A stretch of 64,000 nt of DNA from Thermotogae bacterium (GTDB lineage Bacteria; Thermotogota; Thermotogae; Petrotogales; Petrotogaceae). The notes under the pieces are model-generated. The model did no database searches. It worked only from the letters and a program-made list of their open reading frames with translations, and was not told where the DNA came from. Made by a program: the position numbers and the translations under genes. The stretch lies in NCBI GenBank assembly GCA_024233675.1, contig JACKPH010000003.1:186001-250000 (forward strand), given 5' to 3'. Of this stretch, positions 34,264 to 41,435 are shown piece after piece (the first letter of the stretch is position 1; the number at the start of each line of letters is the position of its first letter).

Positions 34264-35485
34264 TTTCAATTTCCTTTAAAACTCTTTTTACACATTCAGC
34301 AACATAAATCTGACTTTCTGTATCCATTTCTGTATAGAAAGGTATTGCTGCCGTCATAGAAGAAATCAGTTCAGTTACAGGATAGTCTCCGTAATCATAG
34401 CCGAAACTTTTTTTATAAAAATCCTGAACATGTATCGGAGAAAAATAATTTTTTGACTGTATTCCCAGTTTAGAAAGCTTTTCAATAAAAATTTTCTGTA
34501 TGTTTTTTATTTTAAAAATTGTTGTTTTCCATTCATCTGTTTTAATTTTTTCAGGTAATTCAATATTTTTTATATAATCCGGTAATTTTATTATTTTATT
34601 TATCCATTGAGTATTGAATCTTATAACATAAACAAACCAACTCATTTTTGTCATAAATTTTTCTATTTTAGGAAGAACTATTCTGTTTTCATCTTCAAAA
34701 AGTTTATAATAATTTTCAGCAACTTTCTGCCTTTTCTGTGTTATTTCATCTATCCTTAGCATCTGCGAATATCCCAGTGCAGCAGACATTTCATCAAGTC
34801 TGAAGTTATAGCCTATTCTTACGTGATCAAGCCATTCCATTGATGTTCCTCTGCCCTGATTGGCCATAGATTTTGTTTTTACATAAATATCCTCATTATC
34901 TGTAAGTATAAGTCCGCCTTCACCTGTTGTTATCTGCTTATTCGGATAAAAAGCAAAAGTACCGGCTTCTCCGAAAAGTGAAAGTTTTTTGTTCTTATAT
35001 TCTGACCCGAGAGCTTCACAGGAGTCTTCAACTATTTTTACATTATCCGGTAATATTTTAATTATTTCATCCCAGTCAGGTGACTGTCCGAATACATCAA
35101 CACCCATAAAAAATGTTTTTTCTGTATTATCAGAACTGATATACTTTTTCAGAGCATCCGCAGATATATTATAATTATAAGGATCTATATCAATAAATAC
35201 CGGTTTCCCTTTTTCATATAACGCTACATTTGAAGAGGCTATAAAAGTAAAAGGTGTAACTATTAATTTATAATCCTCAGAAAACCCCATAGCTTTTAAA
35301 ATAAGATGAAGTGCTGATGTACCACTGTTAACCCCCACAGAATATTTTGAACCGGTAAACTTTTTCATGATATTTTCAAATTTTTCAAGATAAGGCCCCA
35401 GTGCAAGATATTCCGAATTTAATACATCATTAACCGTATCTCTGTCGTGTTGATTTATATACGGTCTTGATAAAGGTACTTTCAT
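34247..35485 (-). CDS. DegT/DnrJ/EryC1 sugar aminotransferase
   Basis: This PLP enzyme of about 412 residues aminates nucleotide-linked keto sugars. The start is MKVPLSRPYINQHDRD, an ATG behind TTTGGAGG; the PLP lysine is in FYPNKQITTGEGG near residue 186, and SGTSALHLILKAMG forms the cofactor phosphate cup. An unusual insertion around 280-330 is lysine- and isoleucine-rich. With the membrane dehydratase it should yield a UDP-4-amino-4,6-dideoxy sugar such as a bacillosamine precursor. The acetyltransferase for that pathway is not seen here. Confidence 0.9.
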   Translation of the reverse strand: MKVPLSRPYINQHDRDTVNDVLNSEYLALGPYLEKFENIMKKFTGSKYSVGVNSGTSALHLILKAMGFSEDYKLIVTPFTFIASSNVALYEKGKPVFIDIDPYNYNISADALKKYISSDNTEKTFFMGVDVFGQSPDWDEIIKILPDNVKIVEDSCEALGSEYKNKKLSLFGEAGTFAFYPNKQITTGEGGLILTDNEDIYVKTKSMANQGRGTSMEWLDHVRIGYNFRLDEMSAALGYSQMLRIDEITQKRQKVAENYYKLFEDENRIVLPKIEKFMTKMSWFVYVIRFNTQWINKIIKLPDYIKNIELPEKIKTDEWKTTIFKIKNIQKIFIEKLSKLGIQSKNYFSPIHVQDFYKKSFGYDYGDYPVTELISSMTAAIPFYTEMDTESQIYVAECVKRVLKEIENEVHF

Positions 35486-35499
35486 TTTTTCCTCCAAAT

Positions 35500-36366
35500 T
35501 TATATAAAATTATTTATTCTGTCATAGTCTTCTTTGTTGATTATTTTTTCGTTTAACATTTTATCAAGTATTTTTTTCCCTATGTTTCTGTCAAGTTTTG
35601 TAACTTTAGAAAATATAAATGAATATCTCTCGGAAATCTCAGTTTTTACAACATCGGAAATAATTGAATTGTATATTATTTCAAAAGCTGTTTCTTTTTC
35701 AGTTTTATATTCCTCTTCTTTTTCCGATACTTCTGAAATTATTTCCTCAGTTTTCTGAGGTTCCGGATTTTTTGGTTCGGAAATTTTATTCTGTACTACT
35801 CCGCTTTCTATATAATGATATGCCGTCTCCCTTAAAACTGAATAAATAAGTAACCATTCATAAAGATTAAGCGTAAGAAGTCTCATTATCATAACAAGAT
35901 TACCGTTTCTGTATTTTATTATTTTTGTTTTTATAAAGCCTTTTTCATAAAGTTTTTCCTGAATAATAACCTGATCCCTGACTATTTTATTAATTAAATA
36001 TACATACGATGCCCATGCAGCAACGGAAGATGCAAACACAGCCATTCTTATCCACTCGGGAATTTCAAGCTGAGCAATAGATTCCATATCTCCGGCAAGT
36101 CCGTATATATAAAAACTTATAAGAAACATTGCAGAAAGTGCACATATATATATTATAAGAGGTATAAAAGATGCTTTTTTTATGTTTTCCGGGAATTCTA
36201 TATTTTTATCGGAAAATAATTTTTTAACTCTTTCAACATATTCATTTCTGTTTTTTAAAATTATATGATAAATAAAAAGAAGTAAACCTATACCTATAAA
36301 TTCAAGATTAGGCATATAAAAAAATATTACCGCAATAAATAAAACTAATGGTCTTAAAAGCAACAT
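35500..36366 (-). CDS. Membrane protein of unknown function
   Basis: I cannot assign a family to these 288 residues. Four hydrophobic helices lie in the N-terminal 140 residues, in two pairs, followed by a cytoplasmic region with a Glu/Lys-rich linker (about 200-225) and a compact helical C-terminus. The ATG at 36364-36366 follows TTTGGAGTG. It sits 14 bases upstream of the aminotransferase and 22 bases downstream of hisS, so it belongs to the same transcript. Confidence 0.7.
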   Translation of the reverse strand: MLLLRPLVLFIAVIFFYMPNLEFIGIGLLLFIYHIILKNRNEYVERVKKLFSDKNIEFPENIKKASFIPLIIYICALSAMFLISFYIYGLAGDMESIAQLEIPEWIRMAVFASSVAAWASYVYLINKIVRDQVIIQEKLYEKGFIKTKIIKYRNGNLVMIMRLLTLNLYEWLLIYSVLRETAYHYIESGVVQNKISEPKNPEPQKTEEIISEVSEKEEEYKTEKETAFEIIYNSIISDVVKTEISERYSFIFSKVTKLDRNIGKKILDKMLNEKIINKEDYDRINNFI

Positions 36367-36388
36367 AATAATCACTCCAAATATTCTA

Positions 36389-37654
36389 TTACTGTTTTTT
36401 TAGTTTTTCCTCTATTATTTCCAAAAACCAGTTTTTTTCAACTTTTGTCTGTTCACCGTTTGACATTTCCTTAAAAGTTATTATTTTTTCTTTTACTTCG
36501 TCTTCACCTATTATAGCTGTAAATTTTGAATTTATTTTATTAGAATGTTTCATCTGTGCACTGAAATTTCTTGAGGAAATATTCATAAAAACATTTATTC
36601 CTCTTTTTCTAAGTTCGTTTGAAATTTCAAGAGCCTCTTTTTTTGCCTCTTCACCCGAAAAAATAACATAAACATCTACAGGGGACTCATCAGATACTTC
36701 TATTCCTTCCGCTTTCATTGAAAGAATAACTCTTTCTATACCTATAGCAAAACCTACAGCAGGAGTAGGATTGGCACCTATTTCGGAAACAAGTCCGTCA
36801 TATCTTCCGCCACCGGCTATAACTCCCTGCGCTCCCAAAAGTTCGTGTTCTATTTCAAAAGCTGTATTATTATAATAATCAAGACCTCTTATTATTCCCG
36901 GGTCAACTACATAAGGAACGCCTAAAATATCCAGATATTTCTTTAAATTTTCAAAGTCTTTTTTTGACTCTTCCCCGAGAAAATCAAGTATAGAAGGGGC
37001 ATTTTTAGCGTATTGCGTATCTATTTTACAGTCGAGAAGTCTCATTGTGTTATTTTCATATCTTACTTTACAGTCATCACACATTTCTGACAGATAATTT
37101 CCGTAATAATCCTTAAGAGCTTTTATATAATTTTCTCTTTCCTCTTTTTTACCTATAGAATTTATTTTTATGGTATATTTTCTTAACCCGATTTCTGAAA
37201 AAAGATTGTGGGCTATAGATATTAATTCGGCATCGGCAAGCACATCAGCAGTACCGAATATTTCACATCCGAACTGATGAAACTGTCTTAATCTTCCGCT
37301 CTGAGGTTTTTCATATCTGAACATAGGTCCGTTATAATAAAGTTTTATCGGCGATCCCATATTCATAAGGGAATTTTCGATGTAAGCCCTTACGGCAGAA
37401 GCAGTTCCCTCAGGTCTTAGTGTAACAGATCTTCCGCCTTTATCATCAAAGGTATACATTTCTTTCTGCACTACATCGGTACCTTCTCCTATACCACGGT
37501 GAAAAAGTTCTGTCTGTTCCATAATAGGAGTTCTTATTTCATTAAAAGCATATCTTCCCATAAAATCATTTGCTTTTTCTTCAAAATATTTCCAATAATC
37601 AATTTCTTTTCCGAATATATCCTGAGTACCTTTTATTTTTTTATACGCTGACAA
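36389..37654 (-). CDS. hisS: Histidyl-tRNA synthetase
   Basis: This class II synthetase charges tRNA-His. The protein is 421 residues from the TTG at 37652-37654, which follows AAAGGAGTG; a longer reading frame upstream is not supported. Motif 2 is seen in MFRYEKPQSGRLRQFHQFG, the histidine-binding loop in RGLDYYNNTAFE and motif 3 in AVGFAIGIERVI. The C-terminal anticodon domain is present. It heads the unit that continues into the membrane protein and sugar genes. Confidence 0.95.
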   Translation of the reverse strand: MSAYKKIKGTQDIFGKEIDYWKYFEEKANDFMGRYAFNEIRTPIMEQTELFHRGIGEGTDVVQKEMYTFDDKGGRSVTLRPEGTASAVRAYIENSLMNMGSPIKLYYNGPMFRYEKPQSGRLRQFHQFGCEIFGTADVLADAELISIAHNLFSEIGLRKYTIKINSIGKKEERENYIKALKDYYGNYLSEMCDDCKVRYENNTMRLLDCKIDTQYAKNAPSILDFLGEESKKDFENLKKYLDILGVPYVVDPGIIRGLDYYNNTAFEIEHELLGAQGVIAGGGRYDGLVSEIGANPTPAVGFAIGIERVILSMKAEGIEVSDESPVDVYVIFSGEEAKKEALEISNELRKRGINVFMNISSRNFSAQMKHSNKINSKFTAIIGEDEVKEKIITFKEMSNGEQTKVEKNWFLEIIEEKLKKQ

Positions 37655-37692
37655 ATCAGTCACTCCTTTATAAATAGTATTAACTATTATAT

Positions 37693-37721
37693 ATTTTACC
37701 ATAAAATCGGAAATATCACAA
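37693..37721 (-). promoter_or_regulatory. Promoter for hisS
   Basis: Minus-strand TTGTGA, 17 bases, TAAAAT. The -35 hexamer begins in the T-tract of the terminator of the preceding S1-domain gene. Confidence 0.6.
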
Positions 37722-37745
37722 AAAAAGAGAGCCAAAGGCTCTCTT
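37719..37745 (-). terminator. Rho-independent terminator after the S1-domain gene
   Basis: AAGAGAGCC and GGCTCTCTT (37725-37733 with 37737-37745, 3-base loop) are followed on the minus strand by seven or eight T residues. Confidence 0.9.
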
Positions 37746-37753
37746 ATTTATTA

Positions 37754-38119
37754 TTATCTTTTTTTGTTTCCTCTTTTTTTATCCATATGTTTTCTGAATT
37801 CTGACATTTTTCTGTCTGAATCTTTAAGAAACTGGGTCAATTTTTTTTCAAAGTTTTCACTGTTCTGTCCGCTCTGTTCTTCTTCTTCAACGTCTTTTAA
37901 TGACATTTCCAATTTTCCGTCTTTTGTTGTTCCGATTACTTTTCCTTCGATTTCCTGACCTACTTTAAGAAAATCCGAAATTTCTTTGACGTAATTTTTG
38001 GAAACTTTAGAAATATGAACAAATCCATCTTCTCCAGAATCAAGTTTGACAAATGCACCGAATTTTTTAATGTCAACAACTTTTGCCTTAACTACGCTTC
38101 CTTGGACAATACCTTCCAC
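37754..38119 (-). CDS. S1-domain RNA-binding protein (YugI/GSP13-like)
   Basis: A 121-residue protein with one S1 domain (residues 1-75: VVDIKKFGAFVKLDSGEDGFVHISKV) and a charged C-terminal tail ending KKRGNKKR. Similar small S1 proteins bind ribosomes or cold/stress mRNAs. I use the GTG at 38117-38119; the Shine-Dalgarno GGGCAGG is weak and nine bases away, and a TATAAT lies only eight bases upstream, so either poor initiation or a near-leaderless mRNA is possible. The structured RNA at 38158-38282 precedes it. Confidence 0.85.
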   Translation of the reverse strand: MEGIVQGSVVKAKVVDIKKFGAFVKLDSGEDGFVHISKVSKNYVKEISDFLKVGQEIEGKVIGTTKDGKLEMSLKDVEEEEQSGQNSENFEKKLTQFLKDSDRKMSEFRKHMDKKRGNKKR

Positions 38120-38157
38120 CCTATTATACCTGCCCTTTCAATTTAATGAATCTATCA

Positions 38158-38282
38158 CTTAAACCTTGCTAAGCTGTGATTTCGTCTTTACGACGGCCCG
38201 GGTCCAGGCAATGGCGCTCACCTCCGAGTTGCTATAAATATTTAACGTTTAGAATTTCTTATGAAATGCAAGGTCTAAACGT
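38158..38282 (-). ncRNA. GC-rich structured RNA candidate between rpmE and the S1 gene
   Basis: About 58% GC by my count over 38171-38230, against about 30% for the window, and it encodes no protein. On the minus strand TTTAGACCTTGC (38279-38268) can pair with GCAAGGTTTAAG (38169-38158), a 12-bp closing helix with two G-U pairs. Inside it GTGA/TCAC encloses two hairpins, GCCTG/CGGGC and CGTC/GACG. A competing hairpin, ACGTTTAGA/TCTAAACGT (38282-38274 with 38253-38245), uses part of the closing helix, giving a switch-like choice. It starts right after the rpmE terminator and ends about 40 bases before the S1 gene. I could not match it to a tRNA, SRP RNA or riboswitch that I know. Confidence 0.55.
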
Positions 38283-38295
38283 CATCATGCTTTTA

Positions 38296-38317
38296 AAAAC
38301 AAGGAGCCTAAGGCTCC
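38296..38317 (-). terminator. Rho-independent terminator after rpmE
   Basis: GGAGCC and GGCTCC (38303-38308 with 38312-38317, 3-base loop) are followed on the minus strand by TTGTTTTT. Confidence 0.8.
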
Positions 38318-38323
38318 GTATGA

Positions 38324-38539
38324 TTAATCTTTCAAGAAATTTTTGTACTTATTCTTGAATCTCTGAACTCTTCCTTCGGTATCAATTATCTGAGAACCTG
38401 TAAGTCCCTGATAGAAAGGATGACATTCTGAACAAACATCTAATTTTACAGTATCGCTTACTGTATAAATCTTATGTTCAGCACCACAAGCGCATTTGGC
38501 AATTACCAGTTTCATTTCTGGATGAATTCCACTTTTCAT
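38324..38539 (-). CDS. rpmE: 50S ribosomal protein L31 (zinc-binding form)
   Basis: The 71-residue protein has the start MKSGIHPEMKLVIAKCACGAE and retains all four zinc ligands (Cys16, Cys18, Cys36 and Cys39), so it is the C+ type that can serve as a zinc store. The ATG at 38539 follows AGAGGTG. It has a strong promoter and its own terminator. No L31 paralogue is in the window. Confidence 0.96.
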   Translation of the reverse strand: MKSGIHPEMKLVIAKCACGAEHKIYTVSDTVKLDVCSECHPFYQGLTGSQIIDTEGRVQRFKNKYKNFLKD

Positions 38540-38577
38540 TTAAATATTCACCTCTTACAATTTTTGATTTCCGTCAT

Positions 38578-38607
38578 ATTATAGCATATATATTTTAAAA
38601 GTGTCAA
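38578..38607 (-). promoter_or_regulatory. Promoter for rpmE
   Basis: Minus-strand TTGACA, an 18-base spacer and TATAAT, about 39 bases before the rpmE start. Upstream lies AGTTAAC...GTTAACT (7-bp arms) and CACAATGTG, a possible operator between the M20 gene and rpmE. Confidence 0.75.
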
Positions 38608-38651
38608 GTTAACGGGGTATTTTCACATTGTGTTAACTATAATTTTACTTA

Positions 38652-39875
38652 TTATAATTCAGATATTAAATTAGCATACACTTCAGAATCTTTTAATAAA
38701 TAATCAATAGCTATATTTTCATTAGGCTGATGAGCTGTTTCATCCATTGTTCCCCATACAACAGCAGGATAACCCTCATGTCTGAGAATAGCAGCACATG
38801 TTCCGCCTCCTATTCCTCCTACTTTTGTTTCTATTCCCCTTAAGCTTTCAACTGTTCTTTTAAGGAGTTTTACAGAATCATGTTCTTTATCAGTAGGTTC
38901 GGGTGCGCTTTCTTTCTGAACTATTTCAATTTTTACGTCTATACCGTTTTCCTTTGAAAATTCAGCAGCAAGTTTATTTATATCCTCTATTATTTTTTCT
39001 ATATCATATTTAGGAAGTATTCTCGCATCAAAAAACTGAACATCAACACCAGGTATAGTATTAATATTTTCAACATTGAGTATTTTTTTTGTAGGTTCAA
39101 AAGTTGAATAATCAGGATCAAACAATTTATCTTTATCTGCATAATTTTTATGAAAAAATTCATCGAGCAGTATATTAAATTTCATTCCGTATCTTGTTGC
39201 ATTTTTTGCAAAATCAGGCATTGAAGCATGTGCCTGTTTACCGGTTGTGATTACTTTAAGCCATATTATGGATTTTTCAGCTATTTCTATAAAAGAACCT
39301 TCCGGATTACCTGAATCAGGAACATAAAACCAATCATTTTTTCCGAAAATATTTTGTTTAAGAAGATAACTTATTCCCCATTGTGAACCTGTTTCTTCAT
39401 CAGAAACAAGGGCTATTGCAATATTATTTTTCGGTCTTAGGTTAATATCCATAAGTGCCTTTATTCCCGAAAGAGTGGCAACAAGAGATGAACCATTATC
39501 TTCAGAGCCTCTTCCGTAAATCTTTCCTTCCTTTATAACCGCTTTAAAAGGATCTGTTTCCCATAAGGATAAATCTCCTGCAGGCACTTTGTCCATGTGA
39601 GTTATAAACCATACTGTTCTTTCAGGATTACTTCCGTTATATCTTGCTATTATATTTGGTCTGTATCCGCATTCAACTATGTCATCAGGCGCATTAATAA
39701 ATTCAATGCTGTCAAATTTCCATTTTTCGATTTCACTGTTAAGCCACTGAGCTACCTCTTTTTCCCCCGGGCCATCAGCTCTCGGATTTACAGAGTTAAT
39801 TGACACAAAATCGCATGAAAGTTTTATTATTTCATCTCTGTTTTTTTCAATCTGTTTTTTTATCTTCTCTTTCAT
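38652..39875 (-). CDS. M20 family metallopeptidase
   Basis: A 407-residue dinuclear metal amidohydrolase. Metal and catalytic residues are visible in FITHMDKVP, YGRGSEDNGSS and VSDEETGS, with a further ligand in the C-terminal GTMDETAHQPNE. An inserted dimerisation domain (about residues 185-300) begins after the IWLKVITTGKQAHAS strand. The family covers dipeptidases, ArgE, DapE and related acylases; the substrate cannot be chosen from sequence. It overlaps the preceding gene by 29 bases and is the last gene of the long operon. Confidence 0.88.
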   Translation of the reverse strand: MKEKIKKQIEKNRDEIIKLSCDFVSINSVNPRADGPGEKEVAQWLNSEIEKWKFDSIEFINAPDDIVECGYRPNIIARYNGSNPERTVWFITHMDKVPAGDLSLWETDPFKAVIKEGKIYGRGSEDNGSSLVATLSGIKALMDINLRPKNNIAIALVSDEETGSQWGISYLLKQNIFGKNDWFYVPDSGNPEGSFIEIAEKSIIWLKVITTGKQAHASMPDFAKNATRYGMKFNILLDEFFHKNYADKDKLFDPDYSTFEPTKKILNVENINTIPGVDVQFFDARILPKYDIEKIIEDINKLAAEFSKENGIDVKIEIVQKESAPEPTDKEHDSVKLLKRTVESLRGIETKVGGIGGGTCAAILRHEGYPAVVWGTMDETAHQPNENIAIDYLLKDSEVYANLISEL

Positions 39876-40284
39876 TATAAAATCCCCCTGTCATTTTAAG
39901 TAAATTTTTTATATCCTGTGAAAATTTTTCAAAATTACTTATTTCATATTCCTTTAATTTTCTTGTATATAAAAGTTTTTTGTTTTCTATAAGTGTTTTA
40001 ATATTGTTTATATCATTTATTTCCTTTTTTATTTTTCTGCTAACTCTGACATAAAAATAAATTATAACTAATAATAGCAGTACGGAAATTATTTTAATCC
40101 ATAAGTTAAGAAAGACCGCCGAAATTATAAGCATACTTACAAAAGAAAAAAATACGATGTTGAAAAGATTATACAGTATTATTTTTTTTTCAATATAATT
40201 CTGTATATCCTCTGTCATTCTCTGAAAATTTTTACTTAAAAAAACTCTTTCTCCTGATTCAAAATAATCTTCCATGACTGTCAT
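39847..40284 (-). CDS. Small membrane protein of unknown function
   Basis: These 145 residues contain two close hydrophobic helices (about 35-80) flanked by coiled, charged helices; the topology would leave both ends in the cytoplasm. No family is recognised. Its ATG overlaps the stop of the RNA methyltransferase gene (ATGA), so it is translationally coupled, and its 3' end overlaps the M20 gene. Confidence 0.7.
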   Translation of the reverse strand: MTVMEDYFESGERVFLSKNFQRMTEDIQNYIEKKIILYNLFNIVFFSFVSMLIISAVFLNLWIKIISVLLLLVIIYFYVRVSRKIKKEINDINNIKTLIENKKLLYTRKLKEYEISNFEKFSQDIKNLLKMTGGFYNEREDKKTD

Positions 40285-41435
40285 TTTTTTACCAGATAAG
40301 CTACAGTTTCTGTGTGATCATTGAAAGGAAACATATCAACAGGTGTTATTTCTTTAAGTCTGTAAGAATCAGATAATTCTTTCATATTTTCCGCAAAAGA
40401 AACAGGGTTACATGAAACATAAATTATATTTTCATATTTCTGCTCTTTCAGAAATTTTATAATGTTTTTGTGAAGACCTGCCCTCGGAGGATCAAAAACT
40501 ACAAAATCAGGATTTTCAGTTATTTTCGGAAGTTCATCCTTTACATCTCCGCATATAAATTCTATATTTTGTACGGAATTCTGAGCTGCATTAAATTCAG
40601 CAGCTTTAACAGCTTCTTCTACTATTTCGACAGAATATACTTTTTTTACTTTCCTGCTCATAAGAAGCCCTATTGTACCAGTTCCGGAAAAAAGATCATA
40701 GGCTACATTTCCCTCATCGAGATAATCAAGAACTTTCTTATAAAGTAATTCGGCGCCTTTTGTATTTGTCTGAAAAAAAGAAAAAGGTGATATCTTAAAA
40801 GATAAATCAAAAATTTTATCATTAAAATATTCATTTCCGTAAAGTACTGTAAGTTCATCCGCTTTCATAACATTTGATTTGCTGTCTGTTTTTGAATGCA
40901 GTACAGAAACTATTTTTTCTGATACTTCAAGTTTCATAATACCCTGTGACCATTCTTTTATAATTTCATCATATTCATTTGTTTTATGTGTGCCTATATT
41001 AACAAGAATTTCACCTGTGTTTATACCTCTTCTTACGGATAAATGTCTCAGATATCCGTCACCTCTCCGGTAATTCCTGAAAGAAATATTTAATTTTCTG
41101 AAAAACTCACATGTATACTCAACTATTTTATTAAAATCATCACTTACTATTTTACAGTCTTTGGTATAAAAAACATCATATTTGCGTTTTCTTCCCTTCA
41201 TTCCAAGGGTTAAAGGTCCGTCTTTTATTTCATTTCCGAATGTATATTCCATTTTATTCCTGTATCCGTAAAATTCAGGAGAAGCAATAATTTCATTGAA
41301 AACATCATATTCTATTTTGTTTTCTTCAAGAATTGTTCTTATTTTTTCCTCTTTAATTTTTATTGTTTCTTCATATTCATGATTAAGAGTTGTACATCCT
41401 CCGCAGTTTTCAAAAACTGAACATATATTTTTCAA
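40281..41435 (-). CDS. 23S rRNA uracil-C5 methyltransferase (RlmD/RumA-like)
   Basis: The 384-residue enzyme methylates C5 of a uridine using SAM. N-terminal cysteines 5, 11 and 14, plus a later YTKDC, fit the [4Fe-4S] cluster of RlmD. The SAM domain shows YDLFSGTGTIGLL and the catalytic region VFDPPRAGL and YVSCNP with the nucleophilic cysteine. The N-terminal TRAM domain found in many family members is absent. The TTG start at 41435 overlaps the stop of the preceding gene (TTGA) and follows AGAGGTAG. Confidence 0.9.
   Translation of the reverse strand: MKNICSVFENCGGCTTLNHEYEETIKIKEEKIRTILEENKIEYDVFNEIIASPEFYGYRNKMEYTFGNEIKDGPLTLGMKGRKRKYDVFYTKDCKIVSDDFNKIVEYTCEFFRKLNISFRNYRRGDGYLRHLSVRRGINTGEILVNIGTHKTNEYDEIIKEWSQGIMKLEVSEKIVSVLHSKTDSKSNVMKADELTVLYGNEYFNDKIFDLSFKISPFSFFQTNTKGAELLYKKVLDYLDEGNVAYDLFSGTGTIGLLMSRKVKKVYSVEIVEEAVKAAEFNAAQNSVQNIEFICGDVKDELPKITENPDFVVFDPPRAGLHKNIIKFLKEQKYENIIYVSCNPVSFAENMKELSDSYRLKEITPVDMFPFNDHTETVAYLVKK

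Noticed and set aside
37655..37735. N-terminal extension of hisS by 27 residues
   Set aside because: It lies over the promoter and lacks a ribosome-binding site; the TTG at 37654 with AAAGGAG in front is a better start.
38158..38282. 4.5S SRP RNA, tRNA, or a TPP, SAM or cobalamin riboswitch
   Set aside because: The diagnostic motifs of each (for example GGAAGG for SRP, GGTTCGAA for tRNA) are absent, so I left it unnamed.
38176..38358. Plus-strand open frame across the GC-rich RNA candidate
   Set aside because: It crosses the rpmE terminator and overlaps rpmE antisense; no Shine-Dalgarno and composition unlike the neighbours.
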